From Alkalicoccobacillus murimartini (GTDB lineage: Bacteria; Bacillota; Bacilli; Bacillales; Bacillaceae_D): a stretch of 64,000 bases of DNA. The notes beneath the pieces are model-generated. The model was not told the origin of the DNA, did not search any database, and worked only from the letters and a program-made list of their open reading frames with translations. Below are positions 24,149 to 32,632 of the stretch, in pieces (positions within the stretch are counted from its first letter, which is position 1; the number at the start of each line of letters is the position of its first letter). Made by a program: the position numbers and the translations under genes. The DNA lies in contig NZ_JAUSUA010000006.1 in the NCBI RefSeq assembly GCF_030813245.1, positions 124,001 through 188,000 on the forward strand. The letters run 5' to 3'.

Positions 24149-25516
24149 CTACAAATACTCTAAAAGAGATGTTGCGATGTAGAAATAAATAAACAAGCTT
24201 AGAATATCACCTATAGCTGTTACAAATGGTCCCGAAGCTAATGCGGGATCAAGTTTGCACTTGTTAATGATAAGCGGCATAACAGCTCCCACTACACATG
24301 TAACAGATAGTGATAAACAAATAGATGTTCCGACAATGAATCCAAGCAACCAAGACCCATTAATAAAAGGAAGAGTCGTGATGATGAGTGCAATAACGAG
24401 TCCACAGATTAGACCAGTAATCACTCCAGTGCCTAACTGCTTCCTCATAAGTTGGAACACACTGCCTCGATCAATGGATCCTGTTGCTAATCCTCTTACC
24501 ACAACAGCTAAGGATTGTGTTCCGATGTTACCCGCTGATCCCATAATCATCGGAATAAACATCGCTAAGATGACGACTGACTCCAGTGTTTGCTCAAAGT
24601 GATTAATGACCCCACCCGTTAGTAGTCCTAACAGCATTAATAGAATTAACCATGGGGCTCTTTTGCGTGCAGCAGCAACAGGAGACAGATTTAAATCGGT
24701 TGCTCCTCTAACCGCTGCTAACTCCCCAATATCCTCCGTGGTCTCTTCTTCTATTACATCCATTACATCATCAACCGTGATAATACCTACTAATTGAGCG
24801 TCCTCATTTGTAACCGGAATAGCTAACAAGTTGTATTTTTTTATAGCTGATGCAACCACTTCTTGATCTTCTAATACATCAATGGAAGCGATCGTATGGC
24901 TCATAATTTCATCTACTAGGACATGGTTATCAGATATAATCAGCTCTCGTAATGAAAGAACACCTACCAATTTTTCTTGTTCATTCATCACATATAAATA
25001 GTAAATGGTTTCTGCATCTGGACTTTTCTCTTTTAATAGCTGCATCACATCTTCTACAGAAAAGCTGCTTTGAATCGCGATAAACTCAGTAGTCATTAAA
25101 GAACCAGCTGAATCTTTGGGATAGGTCAATAATTTAGATATGACTTCTTTAGTGAGAGGGTCCATTTTCGATAAAATGCTAGATTGCCACGTTTTATCTA
25201 AGTCTCTAAGAACATCAGCAACATCATCCGTCTGCATATGTTGTAAGACGTCTAAAACATAGGTTAAATCCTCTTCTGTTACAAACGTTATTCGATCTGT
25301 TTCATGCATATATTCAAATAGATCAGCAAATTCTTCCGCTGAAAGAATGGAATATACGCTCTTGCGTTGGTGGGAGGTAAGTGTATAAAACGTGTCTAAT
25401 TGATCTGTAGGATGCAGACGCAAAAAGGTATCTCGAAACGTTTGTTCATCATGATTCAACAAATCAATTATCTTTTTAGGTTGGTTTTTAACTTTTTGTG
25501 GACTGAAGAGATTCAT
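24149..25516 (-). CDS. mgtE: Magnesium channel MgtE
   Basis: 455 residues: an N-domain of helical repeats (about 20-135, ending in the MDPLTKEVISKLL and SAGSLMTTEF elements), a CBS pair (about 140-270; EEVVASAI-type and IITVDDVMDVIEEE), the plug helix, and five membrane helices with the signature IPMIMGSAGNIGTQSLAVVVRGLATG and the pore. It imports Mg2+ as a dimer gated by Mg2+ bound to the cytosolic domains. Expression is controlled by an M-box riboswitch and terminator in the 5' leader. Confidence 0.95.
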   Translation of the reverse strand: MNLFSPQKVKNQPKKIIDLLNHDEQTFRDTFLRLHPTDQLDTFYTLTSHQRKSVYSILSAEEFADLFEYMHETDRITFVTEEDLTYVLDVLQHMQTDDVADVLRDLDKTWQSSILSKMDPLTKEVISKLLTYPKDSAGSLMTTEFIAIQSSFSVEDVMQLLKEKSPDAETIYYLYVMNEQEKLVGVLSLRELIISDNHVLVDEIMSHTIASIDVLEDQEVVASAIKKYNLLAIPVTNEDAQLVGIITVDDVMDVIEEETTEDIGELAAVRGATDLNLSPVAAARKRAPWLILLMLLGLLTGGVINHFEQTLESVVILAMFIPMIMGSAGNIGTQSLAVVVRGLATGSIDRGSVFQLMRKQLGTGVITGLICGLVIALIITTLPFINGSWLLGFIVGTSICLSLSVTCVVGAVMPLIINKCKLDPALASGPFVTAIGDILSLFIYFYIATSLLEYL

Positions 25517-25560
25517 TCGCTTTTCCTCCTACTTTCATCACTAACTGAGGGAGGGGTACT

Positions 25561-25600
25561 AAACAGAAAAAGGGTATCTTCAACGAATGAAGATACCCTC
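25561..25600 (-). terminator. Riboswitch-controlled leader terminator of mgtE
   Basis: 12-bp perfect stem AGGGTATCTTCA (25571-25582) with TGAAGATACCCT (25588-25599), loop of 5 nt. On the minus strand it is followed by TTTTTCTGTTT. It stands between the M-box and the mgtE start, and its 5' arm and loop are exactly complementary to the 3' side of the M-box closing stem. Confidence 0.9.
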
Positions 25601-25654
25601 AGAAAAGAACGTTTGAAAAATCATCAAAAAACAAAAACAACCAATCAACGTAAT

Positions 25655-25815
25655 TAAAACTTCATTCGTAGAGCTTTAGCACTGTGTGGCATAGGACATT
25701 CCAGCTACATTAAAAACCACCTTATTTCGATGGTTCCTGTTGACCCGTTGGCGTCTTTGGACGTTTCTGGGCAGCAGCATATCTCCAACACAGGAGCCTC
25801 ACCTAACGATCATTA
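25655..25815 (-). promoter_or_regulatory. M-box (ykoK) magnesium riboswitch
   Basis: Read leftwards, the RNA contains GTTAGGTGAGGCTCCTGTG, GGAGATATGCTGCTGCCCAG, AAACGTCCAAAGACGCCAA, GGGTCAACAGGAACC and the closing GTGCTAAAGCTCTACGAA. These are the conserved blocks of the M-box. Mg2+ binding keeps the closing stem formed and lets the downstream terminator fold; low Mg2+ frees ACGAATGAAG (25660-25669) for antitermination. It fills the 25517-25883 gap together with the terminator. Confidence 0.95.
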
Positions 25816-25883
25816 TTCTGTTACGTGTAAAATGATAGGTTCTATCACCTAATCTGTCAACAGCTTAAACAGAATTTACGAAA

Positions 25884-27341
25884 TTACTTTAGCTTCTCTT
25901 GTTTACTGCGACGAACCAAAAGAGCTAAGATTACGGCCGCACAAGCGAAGTAAAATCCAGTGGAGAAACTTTGTTGTGAACCTACTGTTAGAGCTTCTCT
26001 TGTTTGCTCTGCTGTAGGAGAGCTAATTCCATCTAAGTAGTTTTGCTGTCCATTTTCCATAATTGCAATAAACAAAGCAGCCCCAATTGCTCCTGAAACC
26101 TGCATAAGTGTACTAGCTATTGCTGTTCCATGTGGATACAATTTTGTTGGTAACTGATTCAAGCCGTTTGTTTGTGAAGGCATCATAATCATCGCAACAG
26201 AAATCATGAGAAGTGCATGCTGAATAATAATGACCCACATTGGAACTCCTGGCGTTGAGAAGCGATAGGTAAACACAGTCACCGCTAAAAGAATGGTTCC
26301 TGGAATGATGATCGGACGTGGACCAACTTTATCAAAGATTCGCCCCATAATTGGAGACATCGCTCCATTAATTAATCCTCCAGGTAACATCACTAGTCCT
26401 GTTGCGATGGCAGTGAAGGCTAAAGCTCCTTGCATATACATTGGCAAGACAAGCATCATGGCAAACATCGTCATCATAACAAGCATAATGAGGAGTAACC
26501 CAACTAAGAACATCGGATACTTAAATACGCGTATATCCAACATTGGTTTATCCATTTTGAGCTGTCTCCAGCTAAATAATCCAAGTGAAACAAATCCAAC
26601 GATTAAACAAGTGAAAACAACTGGATCGGTAAAGCTAGCATCTCCTTTACCAGCTGCACTAAATCCATAAACAATTCCTCCAAATCCAAGTGTGGAAAGG
26701 ATAAAAGAGAGGATATCTAGTTTTGGTTTAGACACTTCGGTTACATTTTTTAAAATTTTAATTCCAAATAGTAAAGAGAAAATAGAGATTGGAATGACAA
26801 CATAAAATAACCAGCGCCATGATAGATTCTCAACAATAAGTCCTGAAACAGTTGGTCCTATTGCAGGTGCAAACATAATAACTAGACCAACCATTCCCAT
26901 AGCCGCACCTCGACGCTCTATCGGAATAACGGATAAGATGACGTTAGTCAAAAGAGGAATCATAATCGCTGTTGCAACAGCTTGGGTTAATCGACCTACT
27001 AATAATATAGAGAAGGTAGGACTAAGTCCGGCAATAAGAGTACCTAGTGTAAATAATGACATCGCCGTAATGAATAGCTGGCGTGTCGTAAATCGCTGCA
27101 TAAAATAAGCAGAGATTGGAATGAGTGTTCCGATGATTAGCATGTACCCTGTCACTAGCCATTGAACCGTACTAGAAGCAACATTAAAATCACTCATTAT
27201 TGCATTTAAAGCAACATTCAAGATTGTTTCATTTAAAATAGCAACAAATGCACCAGAAAGCAAAACGGCCAAAAGTGGCACAACTTTGATCTCAGGCATG
27301 TCTTTTTTTACATTCATTTGTTCTGGTTGACTTACATCCAT
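25884..27341 (-). CDS. MFS multidrug transporter, DHA2 (14-helix) family
   Basis: 485 residues, 14 predicted membrane segments. Motif A equivalents (GRLTQAVATAIMIPLL, MGRIFDKVGPRPIIIPG) and motif C (APAIGPTVSGLIVENLSWRW) place it with EmrB/QacA/LmrB drug:H+ antiporters. It is divergent from a TetR gene; two palindromes in the 168-bp spacer are the likely operators. The substrate is unknown, and lincomycin or biocide export would be typical of the family. Confidence 0.9.
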   Translation of the reverse strand: MDVSQPEQMNVKKDMPEIKVVPLLAVLLSGAFVAILNETILNVALNAIMSDFNVASSTVQWLVTGYMLIIGTLIPISAYFMQRFTTRQLFITAMSLFTLGTLIAGLSPTFSILLVGRLTQAVATAIMIPLLTNVILSVIPIERRGAAMGMVGLVIMFAPAIGPTVSGLIVENLSWRWLFYVVIPISIFSLLFGIKILKNVTEVSKPKLDILSFILSTLGFGGIVYGFSAAGKGDASFTDPVVFTCLIVGFVSLGLFSWRQLKMDKPMLDIRVFKYPMFLVGLLLIMLVMMTMFAMMLVLPMYMQGALAFTAIATGLVMLPGGLINGAMSPIMGRIFDKVGPRPIIIPGTILLAVTVFTYRFSTPGVPMWVIIIQHALLMISVAMIMMPSQTNGLNQLPTKLYPHGTAIASTLMQVSGAIGAALFIAIMENGQQNYLDGISSPTAEQTREALTVGSQQSFSTGFYFACAAVILALLVRRSKQEKLK

Positions 27342-27370
27342 ATTGTTTCCCCCTACACATATACATTTAC

Positions 27371-27463
27371 GAAACGCTATCGTTCCTTAAAGTATAGTAC
27401 CACCGCCATTAATGAAACGCAATCGTTTCGTATTTTGTTTGGAATGATAAAAACTGGTATGAT
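27371..27463. promoter_or_regulatory. TetR operators and tetR promoter
   Basis: Two related palindromes, AAACG-CTAT-CGTT (27372-27384) and AAACG-CAAT-CGTTT (27415-27428), have centres 43 bp apart. The second abuts the tetR promoter TTGTTT (27435-27440), 17 nt, TATGAT (27458-27463). On the other strand TATACT (27392-27397) between the boxes may be the -10 of the transporter gene. Confidence 0.7.
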
Positions 27464-27509
27464 GGAATAGATTAAATCAGTTCTTGGTAAGAAGGGGAGG
27501 AGGGCAAGC

Positions 27510-28148
27510 ATGTGTGATTCTGCTCAGAATCAGGATGAAGAAATAAAACGTGGGAGACCGATGGATTTATCACGCAATGAAGTCATTATAGACACCACCC
27601 TAGAACTCCTTGCCCAAGTTGGCTATGATGCTCTTACAATTGATGCAATTGCCCATAACGCAAAAGTAGGAAAAGCAACGATCTATCGGCGGTGGTCATC
27701 TAAGGAAGAACTAGTTATTGAAGCAGTGTCTTCCATCAGCCCATTTGAATCAATGAGAGATAAAATTAATCTTAACCAAAACTTGAGAGACCAGTTTATA
27801 AACTTATTATGCTTTTGTTTCCACCAAGAGCATGAGGTATACCATCAAGTTATGACAGCAATTGGCTCAGCTCTTCCTCATAACAAGGAGTTAGAACGTG
27901 GTCTACATAATGATTTCTATCAAAAGCTTCGATCAGCACTATCAGCGACTATGCAGCCTTTTTTGAGACGAGATCGTCCATTGAGCTCAAGTGAATTGGA
28001 ACTATTCGCAGATGTTGGACCGGCCTTAATGATCTATCGGATGTTTATCGTTCAAAAACCGTTTGATCGTCCTTATATCGAAGGAATTGTGGACAACTTA
28101 ATGCTACCAATGCTAGAAAAGCAGCTTAATTCAGCTAATGAAAAATGA
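27510..28148 (+). CDS. TetR/AcrR-family regulator
   Basis: 212 residues. N-terminal HTH about 22-68 (IIDTTLELLAQVGYDALTID, AKVGKATIYRRWSSKEELV) with the TetR YRRW..K signature, then a helical ligand domain of the TetR_C type (FLRRDRPLSSSELELFADVG). ATG preceded by GGGGAGGAGGG. Divergent from the DHA2 pump, whose repressor it most likely is. Confidence 0.9.
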   Translation: MCDSAQNQDEEIKRGRPMDLSRNEVIIDTTLELLAQVGYDALTIDAIAHNAKVGKATIYRRWSSKEELVIEAVSSISPFESMRDKINLNQNLRDQFINLLCFCFHQEHEVYHQVMTAIGSALPHNKELERGLHNDFYQKLRSALSATMQPFLRRDRPLSSSELELFADVGPALMIYRMFIVQKPFDRPYIEGIVDNLMLPMLEKQLNSANEK

Positions 28149-28183
28149 CCAACTCTTTTAGAAAAGGGTTGGTCATTTTTTTA
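28142..28183. terminator. Bidirectional terminator
   Basis: AAAATGACCAACTCTTTT (28142-28159) and AAAAGGGTTGGTCATTTTTT pair over 16 or more bp around a 2-nt loop, between convergent genes. Confidence 0.88.
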
Positions 28184-28948
28184 TCTCTGAGTTTTTTTGG
28201 TAATGGTTGCGTCTCTTACAGAATTACTTATTCTTGGACAGGTCAAACAGTAACCGTGATTGCTGTTTAGCTTGAAAGCTAAGCAACAGTGTTTTCGTAA
28301 GTAAAAATACTGTTCAGTTTGTTCTGGATGACAATAGTACGTAAAATTATCTGGATTTTGCTCGTTAAGTAGTGCTCTATCTTCTAAGATATAAGGTAAC
28401 CTCTTATCAAAAACAGTATCTACACATCTTTCTTTTAACCGTAAATAGAGATTATGCAAATTGTGAGAGATTAGAGACCACATCGTATTCGGGTGTATGC
28501 CTGTATAGGACGAGACCGATTTAATGATTGTTGTTAGTAACTCATAGAGCTGATTAATATAACGATTGACCGACTTTTTTCTGTTGGAAGAGGTTGAATA
28601 ATCAACACTAACGATGTCATGACGATCAATTTGATAAACCATTTGTGCCTGCTGTATAATACTGAAATGAATCTTGTCAGGTGAAACAGGTAGTTGTTTA
28701 TCAAATAAGCTAACTGAGCTTAAAGCAGCCATGCAGTAAACAGAAAAACGCTTAGCAAATAACGAACCTACAATAGCGAGAGGTGGATGATCCAACTCAG
28801 TAGCATGATTGGTTAAGATTTGATCCTGTTTTGATTCATTTAAAAGATCTGAGAAAACAAACGGATACGAACTCACTTGATTACGACTGAGAGACACACA
28901 GTATTGTTGTTCTAAAAATAATTCTAGATTACTTGAAAGTTTATTCAT
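28181..28948 (-). CDS. FhuF-like siderophore ferric reductase (2Fe-2S)
   Basis: 255 residues. The C-terminus carries Cys221-Cys222-x11-Cys234-x2-Cys237, the unusual C-C-x10/11-C-x2-C [2Fe-2S] site of FhuF and YqjH-type siderophore-iron reductases. These release iron by reducing Fe3+-siderophore in the cytoplasm. The N-terminal IucA/FhuF-like part has few landmarks. It is 21 nt downstream of the siderophore-binding lipoprotein gene and so belongs to the same Fur-controlled unit. Confidence 0.85.
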   Translation of the reverse strand: MNKLSSNLELFLEQQYCVSLSRNQVSSYPFVFSDLLNESKQDQILTNHATELDHPPLAIVGSLFAKRFSVYCMAALSSVSLFDKQLPVSPDKIHFSIIQQAQMVYQIDRHDIVSVDYSTSSNRKKSVNRYINQLYELLTTIIKSVSSYTGIHPNTMWSLISHNLHNLYLRLKERCVDTVFDKRLPYILEDRALLNEQNPDNFTYYCHPEQTEQYFYLRKHCCLAFKLNSNHGYCLTCPRISNSVRDATITKKTQR

Positions 28949-28969
28949 TGCTTAATGAATCCTCTAAAA

Positions 28970-29935
28970 TCATTCTATAACCTCAATGATTTCATCAATG
29001 ATTTGACCTCGTCCAATGGCTCCCCAACCTTTGAATAACCAGAAAGAATCAGTTTCATACGTCTGGTTATTATGAACCGCAGGAATCTGTTTCCACAACT
29101 CGCTTTCGTTCATCTCTTCAATAGTATTAGAAGCACTTGGGTCCACTTCAAGCATAATATAATCAGCATTAATACCTGGAATGGCTTCTAGAGAAATGTC
29201 TTCTCTTTGCTCTTTGGGTGTTAGATCCGTAGGTAAGAAGCCCAAGTCTTCATATAGTAACGTATTCATTGGATGTCCACCCTCTGCATAAATTTGGATC
29301 ATATCTTCTCTAATCCTCAGATAAGCAAGCTTGCGGTTGTCTAGACTCTCAACAATCTGTTTTGCATCTGCTGTTTTTACATGTAATTCTTCAATTTTTT
29401 CTTCGGCTAACTCAACTTTATCGTACAGTTCAGCAATTTTTAATAAATCATTCGTCCAAAAATCAGGATCTTCTTCATACTCAAGCCATTCAGTACCGAG
29501 AACAATCGTAGGAGCTATTTGCTCTAACAAATCATATGTATCATCAGGTGTTCTACTCTCGACAAGAATGGCATCAGGATTTAACTCTGTAATGGCTTCT
29601 AAATTAGGCTCGTCAGCAGAGCCAACTAGATGAACTCCCTCTAATTGATCTTCTAGATAAGTAGGATAATCTCCACCGTAACGTGCTTCAATATTTACTC
29701 CGTATGGTAGTTCTTCAATGGTTAATAGATGATCAATATAAGCAGCTGAAAGAACAACAATTTTATCAATCTCGACAGGAACTTCTGATTCACCTTTCAA
29801 ATGGGAAATGACCCGAGTTTCTTTTTCAGGTGGTGCGGCCTCGGCATTTTCATCAGTATTGGAACTACCACAGGCAGTAAGCAGTGTGACGAGTGTGAGT
29901 GATGTAAGACATAGTATCTTATTATTTGTGAACAT
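28970..29935 (-). CDS. Iron-siderophore ABC transporter substrate-binding lipoprotein
   Basis: 321 residues, lipobox LLTAC with Cys22, acidic linker, then a FeuA/FhuD-type class III binding fold: VVLSAAYIDHLLTIEELPYG, HLVGSADEPNLEAITELNPDAI and the long backbone helix near 160-190. The ligand is probably a hydroxamate or catecholate siderophore. No permease or ATPase is nearby, so it must use one encoded elsewhere. A Fur box at 29962-29980 lies 27 nt upstream of the start. Confidence 0.9.
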   Translation of the reverse strand: MFTNNKILCLTSLTLVTLLTACGSSNTDENAEAAPPEKETRVISHLKGESEVPVEIDKIVVLSAAYIDHLLTIEELPYGVNIEARYGGDYPTYLEDQLEGVHLVGSADEPNLEAITELNPDAILVESRTPDDTYDLLEQIAPTIVLGTEWLEYEEDPDFWTNDLLKIAELYDKVELAEEKIEELHVKTADAKQIVESLDNRKLAYLRIREDMIQIYAEGGHPMNTLLYEDLGFLPTDLTPKEQREDISLEAIPGINADYIMLEVDPSASNTIEEMNESELWKQIPAVHNNQTYETDSFWLFKGWGAIGRGQIIDEIIEVIE

Positions 29936-29961
29936 AGTGAATGATCCCCCTCATGATGATG

Positions 29962-29980
29962 ATAACAATTCTCATTATCA
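29962..29980. promoter_or_regulatory. Fur box
   Basis: GATAACAATTCTCATTATC agrees with the 19-bp consensus GATAATGATAATCATTATC at 15 positions. It sits between btr-like and siderophore-binding genes, upstream of the latter. Confidence 0.75.
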
Positions 29981-30021
29981 ATTATAATGAAGCAGACCAG
30001 CTATTTTAACAATGGATTTAT

Positions 30022-31614
30022 TCATTTGATTTTAATGGACAAATTCTTTTTCCTTTCAGATCCCATCAATTTTTCAGCTACAAACTCCATTGAATGTAAG
30101 TATCCTTTTGGACCTAAAGGCTGAAAAAGCAAGTCGTGTGCTTCAAAAATGCGCTTTTTTTGAACCGCTTCAAGCTCATTCCAAGTCTCAGTTTGCATCA
30201 ATTCAAGCATCTTTTGGTTAGATTCTACATTTGGATCAACCATGATAAAAACATAATCAGCTACAAAAGAATAGAGCTCGTCTATAAGTAAGTCGATGGT
30301 ATCTTGTTTATCAGGTAAGGATGAAGTAAGGCCTAGATCATGATATAGCAGATGACCAACTTGACTGGATTTCCCGTACACGCGATACCCTTTAGGACCA
30401 ACTCTAATAAAACAAACAGATTGTTCTCCAAGCGATTTTTTTAACAAATTCTTGAGTGCTTCTTTTCGTTCCTGAAAAACCATTTCCCATTGATTAGCTT
30501 GATGTTCCCTGCCAAAAATATCAGCTAGATGATGAAGCACATCTTGAAATTGATTCGTATGATGGACCACAGCTACAGGTGCAATATGAGTCAGTTCAAA
30601 GGAAGGCTGGTAGCGGTCGCTTGTTAAAATGTAATCGGGTTGCATGCGCTGCAATTCCTCATAATTAGGTTCCATACTATCAATAGGCAGACCAAACTGA
30701 TGATGTGGGATAAGTGTACCCCTTACTCTGCTGCTATAAGACAAAGACGAAACAGACTCTAGGCCGAGAGTTAAGAGATGGTCATCAAGACCGTAATACA
30801 TACTAGCTATTCGTTGGCACTTATTTTTAATGAAAAATGTAGGAGCTATCCCCTCACGTTTCTTAAAAACTCGACTAAAGTAATGTTCGTCTTGGAAGCC
30901 TAACTGATAAGCAATTTGTTTTGTTTTTTGTGTGGAAAATAAAAGCTCTTTAGCTCGATGGATTCGTTTCTCTATTAAATACTCTGATGGGGTAGTATTC
31001 ATGATTTGTTTAAACCGCTTAGTAAAATGGTTTAAACTGAGCCCAGATGAGCTTGCTAATGTCGAGATTTTTAAATTGTCCATGAAATGGTTGCTCATAT
31101 AATCTATCGTTTCTTCTAAAGGAACTACGTTTTTATGATTGTCTTCTCCCTGTCTCACTTTCTGTAAGAAAAGAACTAATGATTGTTTAATCACCTCTTT
31201 ATCATAAGTAGAATGATTAAATAGGTTACTTAGTAATGGTCGAACATGGTCTTGAGAGTGAAGAATTAGCTTACCTGTTTGAGGAAACAGATGCGAGTGA
31301 GTTAGCCACTGACCTTCTTTTTTTGATATTTCTATACAAGTAAATAAGACAACGGAGTACTCAATAGGAAGGAAGGAATTAGATTCTCCTTTAACCTCCA
31401 TATTTGGTGTAAGAAGAAACAGATCGTCCTTCTCGCAATGAAAGACAGTACCATTTATCGAAAGGATGCCTTTACCTTTAGTTACTTTACATAGGGAATA
31501 GCTCTTAAGGGTTCGATTCTTAAGTTGTTCATTTGGTTTTGTCCTGTACTGATTCATCCGGATAGTAGATACATAGAGATTGTTTTTCTTTCGTGAAGTA
31601 GGGGAAGGACTCAT
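30022..31614 (-). CDS. Btr-like AraC regulator fused to a siderophore-binding domain
   Basis: 530 residues from ATG 31614 (GAAGGAG 8 nt upstream; a longer reading frame to 31740 lacks a site and runs into a terminator). Order: N-terminal cupin-like part (about 15-120), AraC HTH pair (about 160-260: LKISTLASSSGLSLNHFTKR, IAYQLGFQDEHYFSRVFKKR), then a FeuA-like binding domain (about 285-520: MQPDYILTSDRY, VCFIRVGPKGYRVYG). In B. subtilis, Btr activates feu genes when ferri-bacillibactin binds. Here it stands upstream of a binding lipoprotein and reductase, fitting the same logic. Confidence 0.88.
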   Translation of the reverse strand: MSPSPTSRKKNNLYVSTIRMNQYRTKPNEQLKNRTLKSYSLCKVTKGKGILSINGTVFHCEKDDLFLLTPNMEVKGESNSFLPIEYSVVLFTCIEISKKEGQWLTHSHLFPQTGKLILHSQDHVRPLLSNLFNHSTYDKEVIKQSLVLFLQKVRQGEDNHKNVVPLEETIDYMSNHFMDNLKISTLASSSGLSLNHFTKRFKQIMNTTPSEYLIEKRIHRAKELLFSTQKTKQIAYQLGFQDEHYFSRVFKKREGIAPTFFIKNKCQRIASMYYGLDDHLLTLGLESVSSLSYSSRVRGTLIPHHQFGLPIDSMEPNYEELQRMQPDYILTSDRYQPSFELTHIAPVAVVHHTNQFQDVLHHLADIFGREHQANQWEMVFQERKEALKNLLKKSLGEQSVCFIRVGPKGYRVYGKSSQVGHLLYHDLGLTSSLPDKQDTIDLLIDELYSFVADYVFIMVDPNVESNQKMLELMQTETWNELEAVQKKRIFEAHDLLFQPLGPKGYLHSMEFVAEKLMGSERKKNLSIKIK

Positions 31615-31704
31615 TGTTGTTTCTCCTTCGCTAGAAGTAAATGTACATGTAGTGTATCTTAAAAGCGGGAAAAGCTCTAGCCCACAGGTTAAGAGTAGAC
31701 AAAG

Positions 31705-31735
31705 CAAAGGCCTTCTCCATAACGGAGAAGGCGAA
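31705..31735 (-). terminator. Terminator between the HTH protein gene and the btr-like gene
   Basis: GCCTTCTCC (31710-31718) and GGAGAAGGC (31724-31732), perfect 9-bp stem, followed on the minus strand by CTTTGCTTTG. It lies just past the stop at 31741. Confidence 0.65.
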
Positions 31736-31740
31736 ATCAA

Positions 31741-32067
31741 TCATTGTTCATTAGAGATATCCTGAGCCCAAGCTTTAAGCTTCTTTACAGGAAAATATAC
31801 GTGTCCATTTACTCTAATATGAGGAACAGAAGGGTAATCTTTCACAAGTGACTTTGCATCTTCTTTTGAAATCCCTATGTATTCGTGAACTTTACTCTCA
31901 TTTATTAATTTTGGGGTTCCCCATATATCATCGTCATCTTCGTTGAGACTAAAGCTACTGCTAAATGATTTAGAGTTTGGATTTTTAAAGTTCTTTAACC
32001 CATCTCCAATAAAATAAGCTGTTCCAATCATTCCAACTGCAATCCAAAAAGTATCTAGCTCAAACAT
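31741..32067 (-). CDS. Membrane-anchored protein with excisionase-like HTH
   Basis: 108 residues: one N-terminal hydrophobic segment (about 8-24), an acidic linker (NEDDDDIWG), then a C-terminal domain of about 50 residues (VHEYIGISKEDAKSLVKDYP, VNGHVYFPVKKLKAWAQ) shaped like MerR/excisionase winged helices. A single-pass anchor on such a DNA-binding-like fold is unusual, and no function is known to me. ATG preceded by GGAGAACGACTTC. Confidence 0.6.
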   Translation of the reverse strand: MFELDTFWIAVGMIGTAYFIGDGLKNFKNPNSKSFSSSFSLNEDDDDIWGTPKLINESKVHEYIGISKEDAKSLVKDYPSVPHIRVNGHVYFPVKKLKAWAQDISNEQ

Positions 32068-32136
32068 GAAGTCGTTCTCCTATCCTATTTTTCTTTCATT
32101 ATACCATATATACCCATATTAAGTTAGAATGGATAG

Positions 32137-32616
32137 ATGGATATCATTAAAATAAGTAATCAAATAAGAGAGCAAGTTAGTCAATTTTTTGAGAGTAACT
32201 GGGGAACTAATCAAATGGTTCTTTCAAGTGGGATTTATAACTGCAGTGAATTAAAAGGGTTTGTTAGTAGAGATTCTTCAGGAGATATTGTTGGTCTAAT
32301 TACATATGTTCTCAGGCAGGAAGAGTGCGAAATTATCTCTTTAGATAGCTTAAAGGAGGGAAAAGGGATAGGGACAGGGCTTCTTTCAGCTGTAGAGGAA
32401 ATGTCTCAGATGAAAGGGTGTACTTTGATTAAATTAGTCACAACAAATGATAATATAAAGGCGTTGAGTTTTTATCAAAAGCGAGAGTATCGCCTTTCTC
32501 GGATTATAAAAGATGCTGTAACGGATGCAAGGAAGCTAAAACCTGAAATTCCATTAGTAGGTAATTATGAAATTCCGTTGCATGACGAAATTGAGTTAGT
32601 TAAATGTTTTTCTTAA
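32137..32616 (+). CDS. GNAT-family N-acetyltransferase
   Basis: 159 residues. ISLDSLKEGKGIGTGLLSAV is the acetyl-CoA loop near residue 85 and KLVTTNDNIKALSFYQKREY the final strand and helix. Substrate unknown. No strong ribosome binding site is visible before ATG 32137. A methyltransferase gene follows 16 nt later, probably in one transcript. Confidence 0.83.
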   Translation: MDIIKISNQIREQVSQFFESNWGTNQMVLSSGIYNCSELKGFVSRDSSGDIVGLITYVLRQEECEIISLDSLKEGKGIGTGLLSAVEEMSQMKGCTLIKLVTTNDNIKALSFYQKREYRLSRIIKDAVTDARKLKPEIPLVGNYEIPLHDEIELVKCFS

Positions 32617-32632
32617 AGAAGGAGTGAACTGC

